The notes below the pieces were generated by a model that worked only from the letters and a program-made list of their open reading frames with translations, had not been told where the DNA came from and did no database searches. Below, piece by piece: positions 1 through 7,465 of a stretch of 22,218 bases of DNA (its first letter is position 1; every line of letters starts with the position of its first letter). The position numbers and the translations under genes were made by a program. Source of the stretch: OFTM34 sp047639415. GTDB taxonomy: Bacteria > Planctomycetota > UBA1135 > GCA-002686595. The DNA lies in the NCBI GenBank assembly GCA_047639415.1, contig JBLINP010000042.1:1-22218 (forward strand), in the 5' to 3' direction.

Positions 1-894
1 GATCCTTCGGCCGCGGTTAGCGATATGCTCGACCACGCCGCTCGTTTTCGAGGCAAGCAATTGCGCGGAGCGATGGTTCTCTTGTCGGGCGAGGCCACGG
101 GCAACACCACGGATGAACATTCGAAGGTGGCCGCCATCGTCGAGATGATTCACCTGGCGACATTGGTTCACGATGACATTTTGGATGGCGCTGAAGTGCG
201 TCGTCGCGTGGCGTGCGTGAATCAGCGCTGGAACAATCAAGTGGCCGTGCTGCTTGGCGACTATCTCTATTCGCGCGCCTTCGCGCTTTCTACGACGCTC
301 TCTTCGCGTTTGTGCAGTTCGCTCTTGGCCCAAACCACGAAAACGATTTGCGTGGGCGAGATCGAGCAGAGCACATTGCGCTACGACTTTGAGATGACGC
401 AGGACCGCTACGAAGGTGTTTGCGGCGCGAAGACGGCTAGTTTGTTCGCTGCGGCTTGTGAGCTTGGTGCGCGCTATCCGAACGGCGACGAACAAGCTGG
501 CGCAGTGATGCGTTCGGTCGGTTGGAACATGGGACTCGGCTTTCAAATCATCGATGATTACCTCGATGTCACCGCCACCGAAGAGGTCGTGGGCAAGACG
601 GTCGGCTGTGACGTGGAAGATGGCAAGGTCACTTTGCCGGTGCTGCACGTCTACAAGTCAGCCAGCGAATCCGAGCGCGAACGAATTCGTGAAATCTACA
701 CACAACCCGATCTTGAGAATCGTATGGACACACTCCGTGAGTCTGTGAATCTCGAGGCGGGACTCGTCTTTGCGCGAGCGCGCGCAATGGAACTGATTGA
801 AAACGCACTCGGATCTCTGGGCACATTGCCCGAGAGTCAGGCGCGAACGTCGATTGAGTCGATCGGCGAATTTTTTCTGGATCGCAACTGGTAG
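1..894 (+). CDS. Long-chain polyprenyl diphosphate synthase, 5'-truncated by the window edge
   Basis: Trans-prenyltransferase that condenses isopentenyl diphosphate onto an allylic diphosphate, most likely making the C35-C45 side chain of menaquinone or ubiquinone at the cytoplasmic membrane. The reading frame is open from base 1, so the ATG at 25 is probably internal and some 30-40 N-terminal residues lie upstream. Counting from that ATG: the GKxxR substrate motif at 10-14 (GKQLR), the first aspartate-rich motif DDILD at 50-54, the second DDYLD at 177-181, and KTVGCDVEDGKVTLP from 191. The residue five places before the first DD is Ala45. A small residue there is typical of long-chain enzymes such as IspB, rather than FPP or GGPP synthases. 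The first motif ends RG where the family usually has RP. Family certain; chain length inferred. A lipoprotein and CcsBA follow on the same strand, so the block is respiratory. Confidence 0.93.
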   Translation, partial: DPSAAVSDMLDHAARFRGKQLRGAMVLLSGEATGNTTDEHSKVAAIVEMIHLATLVHDDILDGAEVRRRVACVNQRWNNQVAVLLGDYLYSRAFALSTTLSSRLCSSLLAQTTKTICVGEIEQSTLRYDFEMTQDRYEGVCGAKTASLFAAACELGARYPNGDEQAGAVMRSVGWNMGLGFQIIDDYLDVTATEEVVGKTVGCDVEDGKVTLPVLHVYKSASESERERIREIYTQPDLENRMDTLRESVNLEAGLVFARARAMELIENALGSLGTLPESQARTSIESIGEFFLDRNW

Positions 895-936
895 CGAAGC
901 TTGTCCTCCCACCAGAGGTTGAGTTTCAAAAAAAAC

Positions 937-2151
937 ATGAACAGCATCGGGACGGTTCTTCGTCTTCAATTCGCTTCCGCAACCGCACGGCTTGGGGCAG
1001 TCATTCTTTGCGCTTCCCTTGTAGCTTGTTCGGAACGTCCGCTCGATCGCGTGATCACGGACGTTCGAACACGCACCGTCGCCGATCATCCTTCGATGGT
1101 GGCTACGAACGCACAACGATTTGGCGGAATGCCGGGTAAATCGAGCACGACGAGCCAGGATCGCCAAAGTGGATCGGGATCGGAGACGCCCAATATGGGC
1201 TTCATTTGGGACACGCCGGAAGGCTGGACGGCCAAGGCGCCGACTTCGATGCGGGTCGCGAATTTTCAGGTTGGCGAAACTTCGGAGGCGGAGTGCTACC
1301 TGACCGTTCTGGCGGGAATGGGCGGAGGGCTGGTCAGCAACGTCAATCGCTGGCGTGAGCAGATCGGTTTGCCCCCTCAATCGGAGGCCGAAATCTTGGC
1401 GCTGCCCCAGCGACTGCTGTTCGGTAACGAGGCGACCATCATTGAGTTGGAGGGAGCCTTCAAAGGCATGGGCGATGTGGCCGAAGCGGGCTACGGCTTG
1501 CTGGGCGCCATCCTTTCGATGAGCGAAGGCACCTTGTTCGTCAAACTCACTGGACCGATCGAAACCGTGCGCGCTAACCGCGCTGAGTTCGACCAGTTCT
1601 GTGATTCCCTCGATAAGAAGATGCCGGGCGCGCCGGAACACGATCACGCTCCGCGCGCGGGTCAGCCGCAGCCTGGCGAGACGCCGGCCGCTTCACCAGC
1701 TGGGACGACGAGCGCTTCATCGGGTGGTTTGGCCTGGGACGCTCCGAACGGCTGGGAAGAACAACCGGCGCGTTCGATGCGCGTCGTTAGCTATCAAATA
1801 GGGACGGTGAGCGGATCCGAGTGCTACATCACTGTGCTCGGTGGCGATGCTGGTGGAGTGGAGGCGAACATCAATCGCTGGCACACACAGGTTGGCTCGG
1901 AAGAGCTTAGTCCGGCGGAGATTGCAGACCTGCCAATGCTGTCCATCTTGGACGTGCCTTCGCCCTGGATGGAAGCCTATGGAGACTTCAGTGGCATGGG
2001 TGCCGAAGATCAGTCGGACGCGGGCATTTTGGGGGCCATTTGCAATCTGGGTGACCAAACGCTGTTTATCAAAATGTTGGGCTCGAGTGAGCTTTTGAAA
2101 GCGGAACGGACAAACTTCATTCAGTTTTGTGAATCGCTGAGGGTCGAGTAG
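937..2151 (+). CDS. Lipoprotein with two tandem copies of an unnamed ~135-residue domain
   Basis: Exported lipoprotein of unknown function. I chose the ATG at 937 (404 aa) over an in-frame TTG at 901 because it gives a compact signal peptide ending in the lipobox LVAC (Cys31). Neither start has a convincing ribosome binding site. After a Ser/Gly-rich linker come two related domains, roughly residues 88-224 and 263-400, joined by a Pro/Ala/Gly linker. Both contain W-x-x-P-x-G-W, SMRV, ECY-x-TVL, N-x-NRW, a G-M-G motif, LGAI, TLF-x-K and FC-(D/E)-SL, so this is a clear internal duplication. Each copy keeps a Cys in ECY and a Cys in FC(D/E)SL. The gene stops 2 nt before the CcsBA start and carries that gene's Shine-Dalgarno (2139-2143), so the two are probably translationally coupled. 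I recall similar single-domain lipoproteins beside cytochrome c synthase genes in Planctomycetes and Verrucomicrobia. No enzymatic motif and no CXXCH is seen. Confidence 0.85.
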   Translation: MNSIGTVLRLQFASATARLGAVILCASLVACSERPLDRVITDVRTRTVADHPSMVATNAQRFGGMPGKSSTTSQDRQSGSGSETPNMGFIWDTPEGWTAKAPTSMRVANFQVGETSEAECYLTVLAGMGGGLVSNVNRWREQIGLPPQSEAEILALPQRLLFGNEATIIELEGAFKGMGDVAEAGYGLLGAILSMSEGTLFVKLTGPIETVRANRAEFDQFCDSLDKKMPGAPEHDHAPRAGQPQPGETPAASPAGTTSASSGGLAWDAPNGWEEQPARSMRVVSYQIGTVSGSECYITVLGGDAGGVEANINRWHTQVGSEELSPAEIADLPMLSILDVPSPWMEAYGDFSGMGAEDQSDAGILGAICNLGDQTLFIKMLGSSELLKAERTNFIQFCESLRVE

Positions 2152-2153
2152 TT

Positions 2154-5100
2154 ATGCGTAAATTGGCCAATTTTTTTGCGTCGTACGGTCTGGCTGTCGG
2201 ACTGTTGTTCTTGCTCTTCTTGCTGACCTTATTCGGCACTTTGGAGCAGCAATACGAAGGCTTGTATGAGGTGCAGAAGAAGTACTTCAACTCGCTGTAT
2301 CTCATTCACGACCTGGGCCCGATCCCGTTGCCCTTGCCGGGCGCGGTCACCGTGCTCACGTTACTGGCCTTCAATCTTTTGCTGGGCGGTTTCATTCGCA
2401 TTCGCAAGACGGCGGCGACGGCCGGCGTCTTAGTCGTACACGTTGGAATGGCGATGATGCTGATGGCGGGCCTCGTCAAGCTCACGGTTGCTGAAGAAGG
2501 TCACTTGACGCTCTACGAAGGCGAGCGCTCGGACGAGTACGTGAGCTACTACGAGTGGGAAGTAGCGATCTTTGACTTCTCGGAGAGAAACGACATCGAG
2601 GAATTCATCGTTGGTCATGAAGACGTAGTCGACTTGATCGATGGTCGCGTGGGCAAGTTCAGCCACCCCGATTTGCCCTTTGACTTTACGCTCTCGCACT
2701 TCGTCCCCAACGCTCGTCCGATGCCGAAAGGCCCGATGTGGGAAACGACTAACCCGGTGGTCGATGGCTATGCACTCAAGCGAATTCCGCTCGATGAAAC
2801 CGCCGAGCGCAATGTCGCAGGAATCTACATCGGAGTGGGCGCAGACACTGGCGGCGAAGAGCAGTTCGGAATCCTGTCGGGCGTGACTAGAGCTCCGCAC
2901 GTTTTTGAAGCGGGCGGAAAACAGTGGGGCGCCAAACTGCGCCATCGCTCCTTTCCGATGGGATTCACAATCCTACTGGATGAATTCACCCATGAGATGC
3001 ATCCGGGAACCGGAATGCCGAGTCGTTTCCTCAGTGACGTCACGATGGTGACCGAAGAGGATAAGCGCCCGTTGATCATCGAGATGAATGAGCCATTGCG
3101 CGAAGGTGGCTTGGTGCTCTTTCAATCATCTTGGGGCCCATCAAATGCGCGCCCTGGAGATCCACTCTTTTCGACCTTCTCGGTTGTAAACAACCCGTCT
3201 GATCACTGGCCGCTGTATTCCCTGATTATCACGGGTGTTGGCATGGGGCTCGTGTTCATGACCAAGCTACTGGCATACATCAAGAAGCAGGGTAAAGCGC
3301 GTATGAAAAAATCAAATGCCGCCGTGGATAAAGTCGCGCAGGCCGCGGGCTTATTATTGGCCGTGTGCTGCTTGCCTCTTTTGCTGAGTGCAGCAGCGCC
3401 GCAAGGACATAGTGGGCCGCAAGGACATGGAGCTCCAAAGGACGTACGAATCGAGGCGTGGAGCCCGGAGATTCTAGAACTGGCGGAGGAGTTGACCATT
3501 CAAGCAGGTGGACGCGTTAAGCCGTTGAGTACCTACGCGGCTTTTCAGCTGCTCAAAACGAATGGAAAGCGCAAGGTCATTACGCCGGATGAGGTTACGC
3601 TCAATCCCACGGAGTGGATTCTTGACAGCATGTTCTTCCCCGAAATGGCGAAGAGCTACGAGATCTTCTTGGTCGAAGATTCCGACGTGCTTATCGCCGC
3701 CGGCATTGAAGGTAAGAAGCGCCGCGATCGTTATTCCTATAACGAACTCCTGAGTGGGCGTAAGGAGTTAGTTGAGCGCGCGCGTGCCACCAGTGGCAAA
3801 GCCGATAAGGATCTCAGTTCGCTCGAGCGCCAAACTAGAGCTCTAGCTGCGAATCTGATGGCCTTTGATGACCTAACCTGGTTCTTGGATTTCGCTCGAT
3901 TGAAATTAGCGGCTGGGGATGGACCGGGGATGGCTCGGGTTTATCCGGGCGCAGAGATTCTGACTCTCAGTCAATTGTTAGCCAAGGCTGGCGAGTTGCG
4001 AGGGTTGTGGGCCACGACGCAAGATCCCGTGGATCAACAAACGGCTACGAAGCTCACGAACGAGATCGACTTCTACGTCAAGCGTGGCGGCTACGGCTTG
4101 GCGATGATTGCTCCCAATCCCGAATGGAGTAGTAATCCTCCGCCCGAGGGGCACGAAGATCACGCCGTCGAAGTCGAAGAAGAGGACACGTACCTCACTC
4201 CGATGGGCATGATGACTTCGATCTTCGCCAGCAAGGATCCGGCCAACTCAATGGGCGTCAGAATGATTGCTCTGTTTGAGATGTTGTTCGAACAGCGCAA
4301 CCAACCCGTAGCCTTCGCAAAAACGTTGGGCGCATTCCATGCTCAGTTGAAAGAAGCTGCGGAAGCTCGCGACGAGTTCGCGTTGATTCCCATGGAAGTC
4401 AGTTTCTATAAGCGGGACTACTTCTACAACTCGCTGGCCATCTACCTGCTCTCCTTCATTCTGCTCGGAGTTAGCTGGTTGCGGCCGAGTTCGAAGATGC
4501 TGCAAAAGGCTGTTTGGGCCTGCATCCTCGGTGCCACTGGAATGTTGATCACGGGCATCGTCTTCCGATGCATTCTGCGTTCGCGACCTCCAATCAGTAC
4601 GCTCTACGAAACCATCCTCTTCATCACGGCCTGTTCGGTACTAGTCGCGCTGTTCATTGAGTATTTCAATCGCCAGCGCGTCGCGCTCGCGGTTGCGAGT
4701 GTGATGGGCGCATTGGGCGTCTTCCTCTCGACGAAGTACGAGTTGAAGGAAGCGGTCACAGCAGGCGATACGATGCCGAGCTTGGTCGCTGTGCTCGACA
4801 CGAACTTCTGGTTGGCGACGCACGTCACCACGGTTTCGATGGGGTACTCGGCGGGCTTACTGGCCGCCGCGATGGCCCACGTTTGGATCCTCGGGAAGGC
4901 CTTCGGTCTCAAGAAGGGCGACCGCGAGTTCTATCGCGGATTGACGCGCATGATCTACGGGATCATCTGCTTCGGACTATTCTTTTCCCTGGTGGGAACC
5001 GTACTGGGCGGCATTTGGGCCAATTACAGTTGGGGACGTTTTTGGGGCTGGGACCCGAAAGAGAACGGCGCGCTCCTAATCGTTTTATCCATGCTGATGA

Positions 5101-5366
5101 TGCTTCACGCTCGATTGGGCGGACACATCAAACAGTTCGGGATCTGCATGAGCAGCGTCGTCTGTGGACTTGTCGTTTCCTTCTCTTGGTGGGGCGTGAA
5201 CCTGCTCGGCATTGGCTTGCACAGTTACGGATTCACAAGCGGCATCTTTACGACGCTCGTGATTTTCTTCGGAATCGAAGGTTTGGTTCTGTTGATCGGT
5301 CTGGCGTGGTGGATGCAAGACCGTGCAGTGACTCGGGCGAAGGCCGAGCTTGCCGCTGGCGTTTGA
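2154..5366 (+). CDS. Cytochrome c synthase, ResB-CcsA fusion (CcsBA)
   Basis: System II cytochrome c biogenesis protein that exports haem and attaches it to apocytochrome CXXCH motifs on the outer face of the cytoplasmic membrane. Residues 1-380 are ResB-like: three N-terminal membrane helices (about 12-28, 55-78, 84-108), a large periplasmic beta region, and a helix near 352-375. At residue 384 an internal Met begins a Lys-Lys-hydrophobic stretch like a signal peptide, followed by a soluble region to about 750. From about 756 the CcsA module has many helices, the RPPISTLYE motif near 811, and the haem-handling tryptophan-rich motif WGRFWGWDPKENGA at 960-973. Candidate axial histidines are His890 before it and His1023 after it. 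Length (1070 aa) matches the long fused form known from Planctomycetes and Bacteroidetes. GAGGG (2139-2143) lies 10 nt before the ATG, inside the upstream lipoprotein gene. A strong terminator follows. Confidence 0.95.
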   Translation: MRKLANFFASYGLAVGLLFLLFLLTLFGTLEQQYEGLYEVQKKYFNSLYLIHDLGPIPLPLPGAVTVLTLLAFNLLLGGFIRIRKTAATAGVLVVHVGMAMMLMAGLVKLTVAEEGHLTLYEGERSDEYVSYYEWEVAIFDFSERNDIEEFIVGHEDVVDLIDGRVGKFSHPDLPFDFTLSHFVPNARPMPKGPMWETTNPVVDGYALKRIPLDETAERNVAGIYIGVGADTGGEEQFGILSGVTRAPHVFEAGGKQWGAKLRHRSFPMGFTILLDEFTHEMHPGTGMPSRFLSDVTMVTEEDKRPLIIEMNEPLREGGLVLFQSSWGPSNARPGDPLFSTFSVVNNPSDHWPLYSLIITGVGMGLVFMTKLLAYIKKQGKARMKKSNAAVDKVAQAAGLLLAVCCLPLLLSAAAPQGHSGPQGHGAPKDVRIEAWSPEILELAEELTIQAGGRVKPLSTYAAFQLLKTNGKRKVITPDEVTLNPTEWILDSMFFPEMAKSYEIFLVEDSDVLIAAGIEGKKRRDRYSYNELLSGRKELVERARATSGKADKDLSSLERQTRALAANLMAFDDLTWFLDFARLKLAAGDGPGMARVYPGAEILTLSQLLAKAGELRGLWATTQDPVDQQTATKLTNEIDFYVKRGGYGLAMIAPNPEWSSNPPPEGHEDHAVEVEEEDTYLTPMGMMTSIFASKDPANSMGVRMIALFEMLFEQRNQPVAFAKTLGAFHAQLKEAAEARDEFALIPMEVSFYKRDYFYNSLAIYLLSFILLGVSWLRPSSKMLQKAVWACILGATGMLITGIVFRCILRSRPPISTLYETILFITACSVLVALFIEYFNRQRVALAVASVMGALGVFLSTKYELKEAVTAGDTMPSLVAVLDTNFWLATHVTTVSMGYSAGLLAAAMAHVWILGKAFGLKKGDREFYRGLTRMIYGIICFGLFFSLVGTVLGGIWANYSWGRFWGWDPKENGALLIVLSMLMMLHARLGGHIKQFGICMSSVVCGLVVSFSWWGVNLLGIGLHSYGFTSGIFTTLVIFFGIEGLVLLIGLAWWMQDRAVTRAKAELAAGV

Positions 5367-5380
5367 TCGGAAATACGCAA

Positions 5381-5414
5381 GGCGCGACGACGAGTCGTCG
5401 CGCCGCTCTTGTTC
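5381..5414 (+). terminator. Rho-independent-type terminator after ccsBA
   Basis: A perfect inverted repeat, GGCGCGACGAC at 5381-5391 and GTCGTCGCGCC at 5394-5404, lies 15 nt after the CcsBA stop and is followed by a partly T-rich stretch (5407-5414). With a minimal loop it forms a GC-rich stem of about 10 bp. The T-tract is imperfect, so termination may be incomplete. The stem is also symmetric and could act on either strand. Confidence 0.7.
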
Positions 5415-5438
5415 ATTAATGACAGCCGGGGAACACAG

Positions 5439-6332
5439 TTGAAAGCGACCGAAGACGTTTTGAGTGCAGCACGAATTATCGACGGCAAGGCTACGGCGTT
5501 GGCCGTTCGTGAAGAGTTGAAGAGCTTTGCGACGCGTTTGACCGAGTTGGGGCATAAGCCGGGTTTGGCAGTCGTGCTTGTGGGAGAGGATCCCGCCAGT
5601 CAGGTTTACGTTCGCAATAAAGATCGCGCGGCAGAAGCTGCCGGTTTTCACGTGGAGACGATTCGCTTAGCCGAGACGACGACGCAAGCGAAGTTGACCG
5701 CGGAAGTGGAGCGTCTAAATGCGGACGCGAGTATCCACGGAATCTTGGTGCAACTTCCTCTGCCGACCGGCAGTGACCTAGACGAGGCTGAAACGGTTCA
5801 GACGATCTCGCCGGACAAAGACGTCGACGGACTGCATCCCGCAAACGTCGCGCGCTTGGTCATGGGCCAGCCTGGCTTCGTGCCCTGCACGCCGGCGGGT
5901 TGCATCGAACTTCTGGATCGCTACGACATTCCGATCGCGGGTCAGAATGCGGTCGTGATTGGTCGTTCGATGCTGGTGGGGAAGCCGATTGCCCAATTGC
6001 TGCTCGCTCGCAACGCGACCGTGACGATCTGCCATAGCCGAACGGCGGATTTGGCGAGCCATTGTCGGGAGGCCGACATCATCGTGGCCGCCGTGGGCCG
6101 CGAGGGACTGGTACGTGGGGATTGGGTCAAACCCGGCGCGGCGGTTCTCGATGTAGGGATCAATCGCGGAAATGACGGGAAATTGCATGGGGACGTGGCC
6201 TATGAAGAAGTTTCCGTACACGCGGGGGCGTTGACTCCAGTACCGGGTGGGGTTGGGCCGATGACCATAGCGATGCTGCTTCGCAACACGGCGAACTCGG
6301 CTGCGAGAGCGGCGGGTATCGATGCGAAGTAA
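5439..6332 (+). CDS. folD: Bifunctional methylenetetrahydrofolate dehydrogenase / methenyltetrahydrofolate cyclohydrolase
   Basis: Cytoplasmic one-carbon enzyme that interconverts 5,10-methylene-, 5,10-methenyl- and 10-formyl-tetrahydrofolate using NADP. Counting from the TTG at 5439 (297 aa): active-site Tyr57 and Lys61 in VYVRNKDRA, QLPLP at 105-109, DKDVDGLHP around 126-134, the nucleotide-binding GRSMLVGKP at 175-183, and the signature PGGVGPMT at 269-276. All are family hallmarks. The start is uncertain. The frame also opens at a TTG at 5409, but that lies in the T-rich tail of the upstream terminator. TTG 5439 follows a GGGGA stretch (5428-5432). TTG 5460 would give the most typical N-terminus (SAARIIDGK) and 290 aa. 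The gene sits between the respiratory block and a rhomboid protease with no functional link to either. Confidence 0.96.
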   Translation: MKATEDVLSAARIIDGKATALAVREELKSFATRLTELGHKPGLAVVLVGEDPASQVYVRNKDRAAEAAGFHVETIRLAETTTQAKLTAEVERLNADASIHGILVQLPLPTGSDLDEAETVQTISPDKDVDGLHPANVARLVMGQPGFVPCTPAGCIELLDRYDIPIAGQNAVVIGRSMLVGKPIAQLLLARNATVTICHSRTADLASHCREADIIVAAVGREGLVRGDWVKPGAAVLDVGINRGNDGKLHGDVAYEEVSVHAGALTPVPGGVGPMTIAMLLRNTANSAARAAGIDAK

Positions 6333-6406
6333 CACCTAACCCGCCCCAAAACAGTCCCAACCGAAGCGAAGCGCGCATGCAATCACAGTGGTCCGATGGA
6401 GCAGAA

Positions 6407-7192
6407 ATGGGTGGCCAGAGAGTGGCTCCCATGACTCCAGGCGTGAAGAAGATCATGGTGATTTGCGCTGCGGTTTTTGTGCTGCAGCTCGTGTCTGGCG
6501 CTTTCGGCGGCACGGTCGCCTTTCTGCATAGCTTCGGGATCTATCCGCCGAATTGGGATCTATTGCCGCCCGTGTGGCAGCTCTTGACTTACGGGTTCTT
6601 GCATGATCCCGGCAGTCCGTCCCACATCCTGTGGAACATGCTGCTCCTTTACTTCCTGGGAACATCTTTGGAAGCCTTGGTCGGGACGCGCCGCTTCCTG
6701 ACGTTCTACGTAGCGACAGTCATCATCAGCGGAACCGCTCAGCTGATCGCCTCGCTAATCGCGGGCTGGGGAGCGCCGGTCATCGGAGCTTCCGGTGCCG
6801 TTTTGGGCGTCGTCATCGCGATGGCGACACTGCGACCCAAGCAGACGATTCTGTTTATCTTCATACCGCTGACGCTGAAAACCATGGCGTTCATTGTGGT
6901 CGGCAAAGACTTGCTCGGACTGCTGATGGATATGAGCAACGGCGGCCAAGGCGGGACAGCACATATCGTGCACCTGGCCGGCGCAGCGGTGGGCTATTTA
7001 GGAGTCCGATTGGGTTGGATTTGGCGCGATCCGATGGAGTCGATCACAAAGCGCGTCGAGGCGCATCAGGTCGAGGCCGAGGCGGATGTTCGCAAGCGTC
7101 TCGATAAACTGCTCGGGAAAATCAGTCGCGAAGGCATCACTTCGCTCTCGAGCGCAGAAAAGAAGTTTCTGAAACGCGCCTCTAAGCGCTAA
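6407..7192 (+). CDS. Rhomboid family intramembrane serine protease
   Basis: Polytopic membrane protease that cleaves transmembrane substrates within the bilayer; the substrate is unknown. Numbered from the upstream ATG at 6377: His83 and Asn87 in HILWN (oxyanion pair), the nucleophile Ser139 in GASG at 137-140, and the catalytic His199 in AHIVHLAG. Six or so hydrophobic helices lie between 25 and 215. After the last helix, residues 220-271 form a charged soluble tail (LDKLLGKISREGITSL...EKKFLKRAS) that resembles the small C-terminal domain of many planctomycetal and Bacteroidetes rhomboids (DUF6576-like, from memory). I prefer the ATG at 6407 because GGAG at 6398-6401 lies 5 nt upstream of it. 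The ATG at 6377 has no evident ribosome binding site and would add ten residues. The gene follows folD after a short gap. Confidence 0.93.
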   Translation: MGGQRVAPMTPGVKKIMVICAAVFVLQLVSGAFGGTVAFLHSFGIYPPNWDLLPPVWQLLTYGFLHDPGSPSHILWNMLLLYFLGTSLEALVGTRRFLTFYVATVIISGTAQLIASLIAGWGAPVIGASGAVLGVVIAMATLRPKQTILFIFIPLTLKTMAFIVVGKDLLGLLMDMSNGGQGGTAHIVHLAGAAVGYLGVRLGWIWRDPMESITKRVEAHQVEAEADVRKRLDKLLGKISREGITSLSSAEKKFLKRASKR

Positions 7193-7465
7193 GCCTGATG
7201 GGGGTAGCCCCAGTCGCGCGCTAACACGGTTCTGCGCCCAAAGCCAAATTCGGATACCTCGCGGATGTTCAAACCCGGATTTTTGGTCTCCCTTGGCGAT
7301 TCGAGGGATAGGCCATTCGTCTGCCCGAGCTCAGATTATCGACTGCCTCGCAGAATAGGTTGTTGGGCTCGGTTTGCGCTAGAATCCACGGATTCGAACG
7401 AGCTTGCGCATCCAGCAGCGCCAAGCAGGTCGCTCCATTCGTGATCGTTTCCCAAACCAGTAGTC
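7193..7465. other. Intergenic gap between rhomboid gene and exported protein gene
   Basis: No gene seen. A short stem, TGGGG at 7199-7203 and CCCCA at 7208-7212 with a 4-nt loop, begins 6 nt after the rhomboid stop but has no following T-tract, so it is at best a weak terminator. The promoter of the next gene presumably lies here. I found no pair of boxes with acceptable spacing. Confidence 0.4.

Noticed and set aside
658..1647. A 329-codon open frame on the minus strand
   Set aside because: It lies antisense to the polyprenyl synthase and lipoprotein genes, is rich in Arg, His and Ser, shows no domain, and is best explained as the shadow of GC-rich coding sequence.
4883..5419. A 178-codon plus-strand frame overlapping the end of ccsBA
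   Set aside because: It overlaps the essential haem-binding part of CcsBA in another frame and encodes Arg-rich sequence with no signal or domain.
7360..7400. Possible promoter TTGTTG...TAGAAT before the 692-residue protein
   Set aside because: The spacer is only 14 bp, too short for a sigma70 promoter, and both boxes are weak.
7380..7410. A GGATTCGAACGAG stretch resembling a tRNA T-loop
   Set aside because: No acceptor, D or anticodon stems can be drawn around it.
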